DNA from: Simplicispira metamorpha
GTDB lineage: Bacteria; Pseudomonadota; Gammaproteobacteria; Burkholderiales; Burkholderiaceae_C
NCBI RefSeq assembly: GCF_004341365.1
Contig: NZ_SLXH01000011.1
Span: forward strand, 1 to 64,000
Direction of reading: 5' to 3'
Length of the DNA stretch: 64,000 nucleotides
This document shows, piece by piece, positions 45,448 to 57,192 of this stretch. The notes under the pieces are model-generated. The model was not told the DNA's origin, did no database searches, and was given only the letters and a program-made list of their open reading frames with translations. Within the stretch, counting starts at the first letter, position 1, and each line of letters opens with the position of its first letter. The position numbers and the translations under genes are program-made.

Positions 45448-46248
45448 TCACCATACTTTCCACCACGGCTCTTGCTTGTTTTTGAAACCATGCGTGAGAT
45501 AGGTGCTTTGGGGGTAGGAGGCATCCATGACGCGGCGTGCGTCATCGCGCAGCTGGGTCATGCCCAGGGCGTCGTAGGATTGGATGAGGATGTAGAGCGC
45601 CTCTTCCAGGGCTGGCACGGCCTGGTAGTCTGCCAGTGCGTTCTGGGCCCGGCCAATGGCTGCGACGTAAGCGCCGCGCTGGAAGTAGTAGCGCGCCACA
45701 TGTACCTCGTACTGCGCCAGGGAGTTGACGATGTAGGTCATGCGCTGGCGCGCATCCTGGGCGTAGCGAGACTCGGGAAAGCGTGTGCTCAGCTCGCGGA
45801 AGGCTTCAAATGAATCTTTGGCGGCTTTTTGGTCGCGTTCTGACAGATCCTGGCGCGATACCCAAGAGAACATTCCCAGATCATCGTTGAAGTTGATCAG
45901 GCCTTTGAGGTAGAGGGCGTAGTCCAGTGCCGGGCTGGCGGGATGCAGCTTCATGAACCGGTCCAGCGTAGCGATGGCCTGTGCTTTGCTGCCGCTTTTG
46001 TATTGGGCGTAGGCTTTGTCCAGCTGTGCTTGCTGTGCCAGCGGTGTGCCAGCGGCACGGCCTTCAAGCTTTTCAAACAGGGGGACGGCTTTGTCGTAAC
46101 CGCCGCTGCCCATTTCGTCGCGGGCCTCGGCGTAGATGCGGTCGGTGGACCAGCCTGCGGTTTTGTCCTCAGGGGTGCTGGAGCAGCCTGCCAGCAGCGC
46201 GCTGGCAACCAGCAGGGAAGGAAAAATCGCATAGGGCGAACGCAGCAT
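45448..46248 (-). CDS. bamD: Outer membrane assembly lipoprotein BamD
   Basis: This 266-residue lipoprotein has a signal ending in the lipobox LLAGC (C22) and five TPR-like helical repeats (DRIYAEARDEMGSGGYDKAVPLFEKLEGR, ALYLKGLINFN, DSFEAFRELSTRFPESRYAQDARQRM). The FNDDLG and RYYFQRGAYVAAIGRAQNAL segments are typical of BamD/ComL. It scaffolds the BamA complex for outer membrane protein insertion. I chose the ATG at 46248; an in-frame ATG 11 codons upstream is possible. It is divergent from dnaE across about 177 bases. Confidence 0.93.
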   Translation of the reverse strand: MLRSPYAIFPSLLVASALLAGCSSTPEDKTAGWSTDRIYAEARDEMGSGGYDKAVPLFEKLEGRAAGTPLAQQAQLDKAYAQYKSGSKAQAIATLDRFMKLHPASPALDYALYLKGLINFNDDLGMFSWVSRQDLSERDQKAAKDSFEAFRELSTRFPESRYAQDARQRMTYIVNSLAQYEVHVARYYFQRGAYVAAIGRAQNALADYQAVPALEEALYILIQSYDALGMTQLRDDARRVMDASYPQSTYLTHGFKNKQEPWWKVW

Positions 46249-46425
46249 GGCGGGCGGCTTTCTGGCAATAAGAGGCATGGGTGTCTGGGGCGGCCAAGTG
46301 CCATGGAAGGACTGGCCGGGGCAGGGCATTGTAATGGTGGCAGGAACACGCAGGGCAGCGATGGCTGGCGCCGTACCCCAGCGCCTCGCGGACGGCAGAG
46401 GGCCATGGTTTCTACAATGGCGCCC

Positions 46426-49400
46426 ATGTTTGTTCATTTGCGCCTGCACACCGAGTTTTCCGTCATTGACGGCACCAACCGTATCGACGAGGTGGTCAAA
46501 GCCGCCGCCGCCGACGGCCAGCCTGCGCTGGCCATCACGGACTTCAATAACCTGTTTGGTGCCATCAAGTTCTATAAAGAAGCACGCGGCAAAGGCGTCA
46601 AGCCCGTGCTTGGGGCAGAAATTGTGCTGGAGGGTGAGGGCGCCGCAGCGCCTTCGCGCATAGTGCTGCTGGTGCAAAGCCACCAGGGCTACCTGAATCT
46701 GTCGGAGCTGTTGGCCCGTGCCTGGACAAGCAACCAGATCAAGTCACAAGCTGTGTGTACCTGGGCCTGGCTGCAAGAGCTGGGTGCGGGGCTGATTGCT
46801 TTGTCAGGGGCACAAGCCGGGCCTGTAGGACAGGCTTTGGTGCGTGGCGATGAGACTGGTGCAGAGCAGCTGGCGCAGCGGCTGGCGAATCTGTTTGAAC
46901 ACCGTTTTTACCTGGAGATACAGCGCGCTGGCCGCCCCGACGATGAGGCCCATGTGGTGTCCGCGGTGCAACTGGCAGCACGCCTGCAATTGCCGGTGGT
47001 GGCGACGCACCCAGTGCAGTTTTTTACCGAAGACGACTACGAGGCCCACGAGGCCCGCGTGTGCATTGCCGAGGGCGAAATTCTGGGCAACCAGCGCCGC
47101 GTGCGCCGTTTTACCCGGGAGCAGTATTTCAAATCATCGGTGCAAATGCAGGCCTTGTTTGCTGATGTGCCCTCGGCGCTGGCCAATACGGTAGAGATCG
47201 CCCGGCGCTGTAGCCTGACGCTGGTGCTGGGCAAGCCGCAGTTGCCCAACTTTCCCATCCCGCCGGTCAATGGCGAAATTCTCTCGGTGGAAGATTATTT
47301 TCGGTACGTCTCCCATGAGGGCCTGAACGAGCGCCTGCTGCACCTCTACCCCGATGAGGCCAAGCGCCAGGCGCAGCGCCCGCGCTACGTGGAGCGGCTG
47401 GAATTCGAGCTGGCCACCATTCTCAAGATGGGTTTTCCGGGGTACTTCCTGATTGTGGGCGACTTTATCCAGTGGGCGAAAAACAATGGCTGCCCCGTGG
47501 GGCCGGGGCGCGGTTCTGGTGCCGGGTCGCTGGTGGCCTATGCCCTGAAGATCACAGACCTGGATCCGCTGGAATACAACCTGCTGTTCGAGCGTTTTTT
47601 GAACCCCGAACGTGTCTCGATGCCTGACTTCGACATCGACTTTTGCCAGTCCAACCGCGACCGCGTGATCGACTACGTGAAAGACAAATACGGCAAGAAT
47701 GCCGTCAGTCAGATTGCCACCTTCGGCACCATGGCCGCGCGCGCCGCCATCCGCGACGTAGGCCGGGTGCTGGACATGAGCTACACCTTTTGTGACGGCA
47801 TCAGCAAGCTCATTCCGAACAAGCCGGGCCAGCACATCACCATTGCCGGGGCCATTGAGGTCGAGCCTGTGCTGGCAGAACGCCTGGAGAAAGAAGACGA
47901 AGTCAAAACCCTGCTGGCGCTGGCGCAAAAGCTCGAAGGCATGACACGCAACATCGGCATGCACGCGGGCGGTGTGCTGATCGCACCAGGCAAGCTTACT
48001 GATTTTTGTCCGCTCTACCAGCAGCCCGGCAGCGAGTCGGCGGTGAGCCAGTACGACAAGGACGATGTGGAAGCCATTGGCCTGGTCAAGTTCGACTTCT
48101 TGGGCCTGGCGACGCTGACCATCCTGGAAATTGCGCGCGAGTTCATCATGCAGCGCCACCCGGGGCAGGAAAATTTTGCTTTCGAGAATATCGCCCTGGA
48201 CGACGTGGCCACGTACCGCCTGTTTTCGGAAGGAAAAACCGAAGCAGTGTTCCAGTTTGAAAGCCGTGGCATGCAGGGCATGCTCAAGGAGGCGCGGCCC
48301 TCGCGGCTGGAAGACCTGATCGCCCTGAACGCGCTGTACCGTCCCGGCCCGATGGACCTGATCCCGAGCTTTGTGAACCGCAAGCACGGCAAAGAGCCCG
48401 TCGAGTACCCGCACCCGTTGGTGGCCGAAATGCTGTCCGAGACCTACGGCATCATGGTGTACCAAGAGCAGGTGATGCAGACGGCACAGATTCTGGGCGG
48501 CTACTCGCTGGGCGGCGCCGACATGCTGCGCCGCGCCATGGGCAAGAAAAAAGCCGAAGAAATGGCCGAGCACCGCGCCATCTTCCGCGCCGGGGCCGCC
48601 AAGAATGACATCAGCCAGGAGAAAGCCGACGAGGTTTTTGACCTGATGGAGAAGTTTGCCGGGTACGGCTTCAACAAGTCGCACGCTGCTGCGTACTCGC
48701 TGCTGGCCTACCACACGGGCTGGCTCAAGGTGCACTACACCGCCGAGTTCTTCTGCGCCAACATGACCGTCGAAATGGACGATACCGACAAGCTCAAGGT
48801 GTTGCTGGAAGACGCGCAGAAAAACTTTGCCATCCGCTTTGAGCCCCCTGACGTGAACAGCGGTAACTACCGTTTCGAGCCGGTGTCCGATAAGGTCATT
48901 CGTTACGGGCTGGGGGCCGTCAAGGGCACGGGGCAGGCCGCTATCGAGGCGATCGTGGCGGCGCGCGAGGGACGTGGCGATGGCCCGCAGGGCAGTACCC
49001 GCGGGCCGTTCAAGAGCCTGTTTGATTTTTGCGTGCGTGTGGAACGCAGCAAAATCAACAAGCGCACGGTGGATGCGCTCATCAAGGCGGGGGCCTTTGA
49101 TGCCGTCGAGCCCAACCGCGCGGCGTTGTCAGCCTCGATTGACCGGGCTTTTGACTTTGCCACTGCGACGTTAGCCAATGCCAACCAAGGCGGCCTCTTC
49201 GATATGGGGGGTGAAGACACCCACGGCTCCAGCACCGAAGAACCCGATCTGGTTGCCATCGCGCCCTGGGGGGTAAAGGAGCGCCTGACTTACGAGAAAC
49301 CTGCGCTGGGTTTTTACCTGTCTGGCCACCTGTTCGACGAGGTGGAGCGCGAGGTAAGGCGTTTTGTGCGCACCCGCATCAGCGACCTGACCGATACCCG

Positions 49401-49938
49401 CGATACCCAGACCATTGCCGGTATCGTCGGCGGTTTTCGCGTGGTCAATGGCATGCGTGGAAAGCAGGGTATTTTTGTGCTGGACGATACCTCGGCGCGC
49501 GTTGAAGCTTCGGCCAGCGAGGCGGTTATCAACACTTACCGCGATTTGCTGCAGGAAGATGAACTGGTCATCGTCAGTGGCCGCCTGCAACCCGGACGCA
49601 ACGGGTTTGAGGCACGCTTTATCGTCCAGCAGGTGATGGATCTGGCCACAGCGCGCTGCCGGTTTGGCAAGTACCTGTACCTGGTGGTGGGCGACAAGCT
49701 GCCCGATATTGCCCAGACGCTGAGGCAGCACCCTTGTAAAAACGAGACTACCGGGCATGGCGAGTCGCTACAGCACGGACTGCGGGTGCGCCTGGCTGTT
49801 CAGTGCATGGCAGCGCAGGGTGCGGCCAAGGCCGAAGTGCAGTTGAGCGACGCACACCGCACCTTTCCCACCGATGCAGCCCTGGCTGCCTGGGCCGGGC
49901 AGGCGGGCGATGGCGTGGCTACCATCGTTTACGAGTAG
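46426..49938 (+). CDS. dnaE: DNA polymerase III alpha subunit
   Basis: This 1170-residue replicative polymerase starts with a PHP domain ([24 protein letters not shown]). The catalytic aspartates are D401 and D403 ([10 protein letters not shown]) and D557 (VKFDFLGL), at nearly the same numbers as E. coli D401, D403 and D555. The finger, beta-clamp-binding and OB-fold regions follow. I chose the ATG at 46426 where homology starts; an in-frame ATG at 46408 would add six residues. It is the essential chromosome-copying enzyme. Confidence 0.96.
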   Translation: MFVHLRLHTEFSVIDGTNRIDEVVKAAAADGQPALAITDFNNLFGAIKFYKEARGKGVKPVLGAEIVLEGEGAAAPSRIVLLVQSHQGYLNLSELLARAWTSNQIKSQAVCTWAWLQELGAGLIALSGAQAGPVGQALVRGDETGAEQLAQRLANLFEHRFYLEIQRAGRPDDEAHVVSAVQLAARLQLPVVATHPVQFFTEDDYEAHEARVCIAEGEILGNQRRVRRFTREQYFKSSVQMQALFADVPSALANTVEIARRCSLTLVLGKPQLPNFPIPPVNGEILSVEDYFRYVSHEGLNERLLHLYPDEAKRQAQRPRYVERLEFELATILKMGFPGYFLIVGDFIQWAKNNGCPVGPGRGSGAGSLVAYALKITDLDPLEYNLLFERFLNPERVSMPDFDIDFCQSNRDRVIDYVKDKYGKNAVSQIATFGTMAARAAIRDVGRVLDMSYTFCDGISKLIPNKPGQHITIAGAIEVEPVLAERLEKEDEVKTLLALAQKLEGMTRNIGMHAGGVLIAPGKLTDFCPLYQQPGSESAVSQYDKDDVEAIGLVKFDFLGLATLTILEIAREFIMQRHPGQENFAFENIALDDVATYRLFSEGKTEAVFQFESRGMQGMLKEARPSRLEDLIALNALYRPGPMDLIPSFVNRKHGKEPVEYPHPLVAEMLSETYGIMVYQEQVMQTAQILGGYSLGGADMLRRAMGKKKAEEMAEHRAIFRAGAAKNDISQEKADEVFDLMEKFAGYGFNKSHAAAYSLLAYHTGWLKVHYTAEFFCANMTVEMDDTDKLKVLLEDAQKNFAIRFEPPDVNSGNYRFEPVSDKVIRYGLGAVKGTGQAAIEAIVAAREGRGDGPQGSTRGPFKSLFDFCVRVERSKINKRTVDALIKAGAFDAVEPNRAALSASIDRAFDFATATLANANQGGLFDMGGEDTHGSSTEEPDLVAIAPWGVKERLTYEKPALGFYLSGHLFDEVEREVRRFVRTRISDLTDTRDTQTIAGIVGGFRVVNGMRGKQGIFVLDDTSARVEASASEAVINTYRDLLQEDELVIVSGRLQPGRNGFEARFIVQQVMDLATARCRFGKYLYLVVGDKLPDIAQTLRQHPCKNETTGHGESLQHGLRVRLAVQCMAAQGAAKAEVQLSDAHRTFPTDAALAAWAGQAGDGVATIVYE

Positions 49939-49985
49939 TTTTTGCAGATTCCCTTTTACAGCGCCAACACGCGCGCATCGCTAGA

Positions 49986-50354
49986 ATGAATTTCATGGCA
50001 ACACAACCCCCATCCTCTCCCCCCGCGCCCGCTGTGCAGCGGCCCGTGCCGGACGACGGCGGTTCGGTCGTACTGGAGCGGCTGCCGCAAAAAGCCAAGC
50101 CGCCGCAGATGTACCAGGTGCTCATGCTCAACGACGACTACACGCCCATGGAGTTCGTGATCGTGGTTTTGCAAGAATTTTTTAGCAAGGATCGCGAAAC
50201 TGCCACGCAGATCATGCTCAAGATCCACTTGGACGGCAAAGGCGTGTGTGGCGTGTATTCGCGCGATATTGCCGCCACCAAAGTCGATCAGGTTCTGGAA
50301 GCCGCCCACAAGGCTGGGCACCCATTGCAATGTGTGAGTGAGCCTGTTGAATAA
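49986..50354 (+). CDS. clpS: ATP-dependent Clp protease adaptor ClpS
   Basis: This protein of about 122 residues has a disordered Pro-rich N-terminus and the ClpS fold ([58 protein letters not shown]). It delivers N-degron substrates to ClpAP. clpA follows 57 bases downstream, the standard pairing. The start is unsure: the ATG at 49986 or the one at 49995 (MATQPP). Confidence 0.94.
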   Translation: MNFMATQPPSSPPAPAVQRPVPDDGGSVVLERLPQKAKPPQMYQVLMLNDDYTPMEFVIVVLQEFFSKDRETATQIMLKIHLDGKGVCGVYSRDIAATKVDQVLEAAHKAGHPLQCVSEPVE

Positions 50355-50411
50355 CAGCCGTTGCACCCCGACATACGTCACCACTTTCCCCGCAAGCACA
50401 AAGGAGTTCAC

Positions 50412-52766
<2,355 letters not shown>

Positions 52767-52795
52767 GCCCAGGGCCAGTTGTGGCCCCTGAAAGC

Positions 52796-52829
52796 AAAAA
52801 GCCAGCAACATCGCGTTGCTGGCTTTTTT
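52796..52829 (+). terminator. Rho-independent terminator after clpA
   Basis: A perfect 9-bp stem GCCAGCAAC (52801-52809) with GTTGCTGGC (52815-52823), flanked by AAAAA and TTTTTT, makes a strong terminator that can work in both directions. It separates clpA from the convergent NlpC/P60 gene. Confidence 0.93.
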
Positions 52830-52893
52830 ACTATTGATTTGATAGCTGCTTGCGCTTACTGCACAAGGGTCAAAAGGCAAAAAGTATCAAATT
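52830..52893 (-). repeat. Interspersed palindromic repeat, copy M
   Basis: The core ACTATTGATTTGATAGCTGC at 52830-52849 is in reverse orientation, followed by TTGCGCTTACTGCACAAGGG and a degenerate end. It lies directly after the clpA terminator and before the NlpC/P60 stop. Confidence 0.8.
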
Positions 52894-53511
52894 TTATGGT
52901 TTGGATGGTGAGGCATCTGCGCCATCTTCTGCGACGCGACGGGCGCCGTCAAAGCGGCGTGCCCAGTAGGCGGTTTGCATGCTTTCCACGCGAACTTCGG
53001 AGCCGCTGCGGGGCGAGTGGATGAATTTGCCATCACCCACATAAATACCGACGTGGCTGAAAGCACGGCGCATGGTGTTGAAAAACACCAGATCGCCCGG
53101 CTGCAGTTCTTTTTTGTCGATGACCTGGGTGGAGGCGGCCTGCTGGTCGGCGCGGCGCGGCAGCATCAGGCCCACGGTTTGCTGGTACATGGCGCGCACA
53201 AAGCCGCTGCAATCGAAGCCGCTTTCTGCACTGTTGCCACCACGGCGGTAGGGAACGCCCAGAAAGCCCATGGCCGTGACCACCAGATCAGAGGTGCGAT
53301 CCACCACGTCATGCGCCCTGCTGGCGACGTTTTGGCCGACCTGAGAAAGCTTGTCCTGGGCCTTTTCAGCCACGTTGTGGCGGATCTCGACGAGCTGGTT
53401 GAGCAAACCTTTGTCGGCCAGGAGCTTGTCCATGTCGTCAGAGGGTGCCGAGCCAGGGGCCGCGTGGGCGGTGGCGCAGGCCACCAGCAAAGTGCAAAAC
53501 CATTTAGACAT
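52894..53511 (-). CDS. NlpC/P60 family cell-wall hydrolase
   Basis: This 205-residue C40-family peptidase has a signal peptide (MSKWFCTLLVACATAHA), a helical linker with DKLLADKGLLNQL, and the NlpC/P60 domain. The catalytic residues are C101 (FDCSGFV), H153 (FSHVGIYVG) and H165 (FIHSPRSG). It should cleave peptidoglycan peptide bonds in the periplasm. It converges with clpA over the terminator and repeat copy. The ATG at 53511 starts the signal peptide. Confidence 0.9.
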   Translation of the reverse strand: MSKWFCTLLVACATAHAAPGSAPSDDMDKLLADKGLLNQLVEIRHNVAEKAQDKLSQVGQNVASRAHDVVDRTSDLVVTAMGFLGVPYRRGGNSAESGFDCSGFVRAMYQQTVGLMLPRRADQQAASTQVIDKKELQPGDLVFFNTMRRAFSHVGIYVGDGKFIHSPRSGSEVRVESMQTAYWARRFDGARRVAEDGADASPSKP

Positions 53512-53619
53512 GGGCGCGAAGGGTAACACGCACTGCGAGCGGGATTAGCGCAAAAAGCCTGTCAAGCCGGTGTTTTTGCCCAGATGGCCCGAGAAAAAAT
53601 ACGGTGTAGGCTTGCACGC

Positions 53620-55239
53620 ATGCCTGCTGAAACCCTTGATACCCCTTTGGTGCCCGCATCGGACACTGCTGCTGCCACGGCCACACCGGGGGCCGTGCCC
53701 GTGTCCCGCCTGGCGCTGCGCCGCGTGGCCATAGACACCTGGCGTGAAAACGTCGCCTACCTGCACCGCGATTGCGCCGTGTACCGTGCCGAGGGCTTCC
53801 AGGCGTTGTCGAAGGTGGATGTGCGTGCCAACGGGCGCCATGTTCTGGCCACGGTGAACGTGGTGGACGATCCGTGCATCGTGGGCTGCAACGAGCTGGG
53901 CCTGTCGGAAGATGCGTTTGCCCAGCTGGGCGTGCCCAACGGCTATATGGTGGCGGTGTCGCAGGCCGAGCCGCCCGAATCCATGGGGGCGCTGTTTCGG
54001 AAGATTTCGGGCGAGCGCCTGGCGCGCGCAGACTTTCACGCCATCGTGCGCGACATTGCCGAGCGCCACTATTCCAAGATTGAGCTGACGGCCTTTGTCG
54101 TCGCCTGCCACCGCGATGAACTCGACCGTGAGGAGGTGTTTTTCCTGTCGGATGCCATGGTGGCCAGCGGCCAGCGCCTGGACTGGCACGAACCGCTGGT
54201 GGTGGACAAGCACTGCATCGGCGGTATTCCGGGCAACCGCACCTCCATGCTGATCGTGCCCATCGTGGCTGCGCACGGCATGCTGTGCCCCAAAACATCG
54301 TCGCGTGCCATCACCTCGCCCGCAGGCACCGCTGACACCATGGAAGTGCTGGCCAATGTGCAGCTGCCCCTGGAGGAGTTGCAGCGCATCGTGCGCGACC
54401 ACCGCGGTTGCCTGGCCTGGGGTGGCACGGCCCAACTCTCGCCCGCTGATGACGTGCTCATCTCGGTAGAGCGGCCACTGGCCATCGACTCGCCCGGGCA
54501 GATGGTGGCATCCATCCTGTCGAAAAAAATAGCGGCGGGCTCTACGCACCTGGTGCTGGATATTCCGATTGGCCCCACGGCCAAGGTGCGCTCCATGCCC
54601 GAGGCCCAGCGCCTGCGCCGCTTGTTTGAGTACGTGGCGCACCGGCTGGGCTTGTCGCTGGACGTGGTTATCACCGATGGACGCCAGCCCATCGGCAACG
54701 GCATTGGCCCGGTGCTGGAGGCGCGCGACGTGATGCGCGTGCTGGAAAACGACCCGTCTGCGCCCAACGACCTGCGGCAAAAATCCCTGCGCCTGGCCGG
54801 GCGTCTGATTGAGTGCGACCCCGATGTGCGTGGTGGCGATGGTTACGCCATTGCCCGTGACATCCTCGACTCGGGCCGTGCGCTGGCCCGCATGCGCGCC
54901 ATCATCGCCGCCCAGGGCGCCAAGGAGTTTGACCACAACCACCCACCGCTGGGCGCACTGAGTTTTGATGTGTGTGCCAGTGCTGCCGGTGTAGTGGCGG
55001 GCATAGACAACCTGCAAATCGCCCGCATTGCCCGGCTGGCCGGGGCGCCCAAGGTGCAGGGCGCTGGGGTGGATTTGCTGTGCAAACTGGGCGACGCCGT
55101 GGCCCAGGGCGATGTGCTGTACCGCGTGCATGCGGGCTATGGTGCTGACCTGGAGTTTGCCCGCCAGGCCAGTGCCCGTGCCAGCGCCTACCGCATTGGT
55201 ACGGCGGACGATATGCCCCGCGTGTTTGTGGAGTTTTGA
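53620..55239 (+). CDS. Thymidine phosphorylase/AMP phosphorylase-like protein
   Basis: This 539-residue protein has an N-terminal region of about 95 residues (with the motif [22 protein letters not shown]). The nucleoside-phosphorylase fold follows, with [13 protein letters not shown], the phosphate-binding [18 protein letters not shown] and a C-terminal domain. The extra N-terminal part is typical of the archaeal AMP-phosphorylase subfamily rather than classical DeoA (about 440 residues). It may phosphorolyse nucleosides or nucleoside monophosphates. The PRPP-synthetase-like gene begins 2 bases later, so the two may work together in base or ribose-phosphate salvage. Confidence 0.82.
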   Translation: MPAETLDTPLVPASDTAAATATPGAVPVSRLALRRVAIDTWRENVAYLHRDCAVYRAEGFQALSKVDVRANGRHVLATVNVVDDPCIVGCNELGLSEDAFAQLGVPNGYMVAVSQAEPPESMGALFRKISGERLARADFHAIVRDIAERHYSKIELTAFVVACHRDELDREEVFFLSDAMVASGQRLDWHEPLVVDKHCIGGIPGNRTSMLIVPIVAAHGMLCPKTSSRAITSPAGTADTMEVLANVQLPLEELQRIVRDHRGCLAWGGTAQLSPADDVLISVERPLAIDSPGQMVASILSKKIAAGSTHLVLDIPIGPTAKVRSMPEAQRLRRLFEYVAHRLGLSLDVVITDGRQPIGNGIGPVLEARDVMRVLENDPSAPNDLRQKSLRLAGRLIECDPDVRGGDGYAIARDILDSGRALARMRAIIAAQGAKEFDHNHPPLGALSFDVCASAAGVVAGIDNLQIARIARLAGAPKVQGAGVDLLCKLGDAVAQGDVLYRVHAGYGADLEFARQASARASAYRIGTADDMPRVFVEF

Positions 55240-55241
55240 GC

Positions 55242-56168
55242 ATGGCCGCATCCCCCCACATGCTGGATGCAGGCCCATCCTGCCTGCTGTACCTGGATGA
55301 CGAGCAGGCTGCCGCTGCGGGCCTGGCCGCTGCGGCAGGCCTCATCGCGCTGCCCATTGCACGCCATCGCTTTCCCGATGGCGAACTCAAGCTCACGCTG
55401 CCGGTGGATGCCTCGGGCCATTTGCCCGCGCGTGCCGTGCTGCTGCGCAGCCTGCACCAGCCCAACGACAAGCTCATCGAGCTGCTGCTGGCTGCCCGCA
55501 CCGCCCGCAGCCTGGGCGTGCGCCACCTCACGTTGGTGGCGCCGTACTTGGCCTACATGCGCCAGGACATCGCGTTCCACCCCGGCGAGGCAGTGAGCCA
55601 GCGCATCGTGGGCCCTTTTTTGGCCGATTTGTTTGATGCCGTCATGACCGTGGACCCGCACCTGCACCGCGTGGCTACCTTGCAGGAGGCGGTGCCTGCC
55701 GCGCAGACCGTGGTGGTCAGTGGCGCACCGCTGCTGGCCGACTGGATCGTGCGCCAGCGCCCCGGTGCGCTGTTGGTGGGGCCTGATGGTGAATCTGCCC
55801 AGTGGGTGGCGCAGGCCGCTGCGCGCCACGGCCTACAGCATGCCGTCTGCACCAAAGAGCGCCACGGCGACCGCAGCGTCACCATCGCCCTGCCGCCGGT
55901 CAACGTGCAGGGCAGGGCGGTGGTGCTGCTGGACGACATGGCCAGTACCGGCCATACCTTGGCCCAGGCCACGCGGCTGCTGTGGCAGGCGGGCGCGGCA
56001 TCGGTGGATGTGGCCGTAACGCATGCGCTGATCGATGCTGCCTCGTTGCAAGCGCTGCACGCGGCGGGCGTGGGCCAGTTCTGGAGCACCGACTGCGTCG
56101 CCCACCCCAGCAACTGCGTGCCTATGGCCAGTGCGCTGGCGCAGGCGCTGGGAGGGCTGCACGCCTGA
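55242..56168 (+). CDS. PRPP-synthetase-like (phosphoribosyltransferase-type) protein
   Basis: This 308-residue protein resembles ribose-phosphate pyrophosphokinase. The N-terminal part has the PRPP synthetase pattern (ARHRFPDGELKLTLP, SLHQPNDKLIELLLAARTARSLG, LVAPYLAYMRQDIAFHPGEAVS), and a C-terminal PRPP-binding loop has D231-D232 (VLLDDMASTGHTL). It has a catalytic-loop-like KERHGD in place of KRR. It is shorter and more divergent than the housekeeping Prs. Its gene starts 2 bases after the phosphorylase gene, so the pair is probably one functional unit. Confidence 0.78.
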   Translation: MAASPHMLDAGPSCLLYLDDEQAAAAGLAAAAGLIALPIARHRFPDGELKLTLPVDASGHLPARAVLLRSLHQPNDKLIELLLAARTARSLGVRHLTLVAPYLAYMRQDIAFHPGEAVSQRIVGPFLADLFDAVMTVDPHLHRVATLQEAVPAAQTVVVSGAPLLADWIVRQRPGALLVGPDGESAQWVAQAAARHGLQHAVCTKERHGDRSVTIALPPVNVQGRAVVLLDDMASTGHTLAQATRLLWQAGAASVDVAVTHALIDAASLQALHAAGVGQFWSTDCVAHPSNCVPMASALAQALGGLHA

Positions 56169-56258
56169 GCGTCGCCCTTCATGCGGCGGCTGTCCACGCA
56201 GTGCCGGGCGCTGCGACAATCGTGGCCATTCCTCACCGCATTCACAGAAAGAACCCCC

Positions 56259-56867
56259 ATGCTGCTTGACGCCTCTGAATCCCAATTGGTGCTGGTGGAC
56301 TACCAAAGCCGCCTCATGCCCGCCATTTTTGAAGCCCCGCTGGTGCTGGCCAATGCGCTGCGCCTGGCCCAGGTGGCCAAGCTGGTCGAAGTGCCCGTGT
56401 GGGGCACCGAGCAAAACCCCTCGCGCCTGGGGCCCAACGATGCGCAGTTGCGCGCACTGTGCGACAAAACCTTGTCGAAAATGCATTTCAGTGCTGCTGA
56501 AGAGGGCCTGGGCGAGTGGCTGCGCCCGCCCGCCAAACCCCAGCAGGGCGGCAACGCCCGCAGCCTGCCCAAGCACCTGCAAAAACCGCCCGCCCCGCTG
56601 GCGCCCGAGCGTGGCCTGATCGTCATTGCGGGCTGCGAAGCCCATGTGTGCCTGCTGCAAACCGCGCTGGACTTGATCGAAGACGAGTTTGACGTGTGGG
56701 TGGTGACCGACGCGTGCAGCTCGCGCACCGAGCGCAACCGCGACGCCGCTTTTGACCGCCTGGCCGGTGCGGGCGCCGAACTGGTGACGGCGGAAATGGT
56801 GGCCTTCGAGTGGCTGCGCAGTTGCGAGCACCCGGCTTTCAAAGACATGCTGGCGCTGGTGAAATAA
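56259..56867 (+). CDS. Isochorismatase-like cysteine hydrolase
   Basis: This 202-residue hydrolase has the isochorismatase/nicotinamidase fold and catalytic residues D14 (LVDYQSRL), K74 (LSKMHFS) and C131 (GCEAHVC). It hydrolyses an amide or related bond; the substrate cannot be named. I chose the ATG at 56259 after AGAAAGAA. It follows the PRPP-synthetase-like gene by 90 bases and could be part of the same transcript. Confidence 0.85.
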   Translation: MLLDASESQLVLVDYQSRLMPAIFEAPLVLANALRLAQVAKLVEVPVWGTEQNPSRLGPNDAQLRALCDKTLSKMHFSAAEEGLGEWLRPPAKPQQGGNARSLPKHLQKPPAPLAPERGLIVIAGCEAHVCLLQTALDLIEDEFDVWVVTDACSSRTERNRDAAFDRLAGAGAELVTAEMVAFEWLRSCEHPAFKDMLALVK

Positions 56868-56893
56868 GCGCCGCTGATGGGGTGCGAAGTGGG

Positions 56894-56967
56894 CTTGATT
56901 TTTTCAAGCATTTTGTGGCCCTGGCCCTTTGCTGGTATGCGCTGGCAGCTCCTGAAAAGTGAGTAAC
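56894..56967 (+). repeat. Interspersed palindromic repeat, copy N (degenerate)
   Basis: GGCCCTGGCCCTTTGCTGGT with ATGCGCTG leads to the core GCAGCTCCTGAAAAGTGAGT at 56945-56964, which closely resembles copy E. Confidence 0.65.
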
Positions 56968-57064
56968 TGGCACCTTGCCGCAGGGCCGCTTGCTGCCATG
57001 GCCGTCGCCTGTACACGGCGGTGCAGCACCGACAGGTTGCATAACGTCAGGTAATACGCCCGCA

Positions 57065-57086
57065 GGCGTCCGAACGGGTGGACGCC
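57065..57086. other. 7-bp hairpin upstream of smc
   Basis: GGCGTCC (57065-57071) pairs with GGACGCC (57080-57086) around an 8-nt loop, about 107 bases before the smc start. Its role is unknown; an operator or a leader structure are both possible. Confidence 0.4.
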
Positions 57087-57192
57087 TCGGGTAACATTCG
57101 CACCTTGAACCGTTTGGCATAGCAGCGCGCAGGGCAGCGTTGACTGTCCGGCACTGGCGCTGTGCCAGCGGCGCGGTGTTACAGGGTCTTTC

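Larger units (their letters stand above)
56868..57192. other. Non-coding gap upstream of smc
   Basis: No convincing gene is seen in these 325 bases. They hold a degenerate repeat copy (56894-56967), a hairpin (57065-57086) and presumably the smc promoter. No strong -35/-10 pair could be assigned. Confidence 0.6.
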
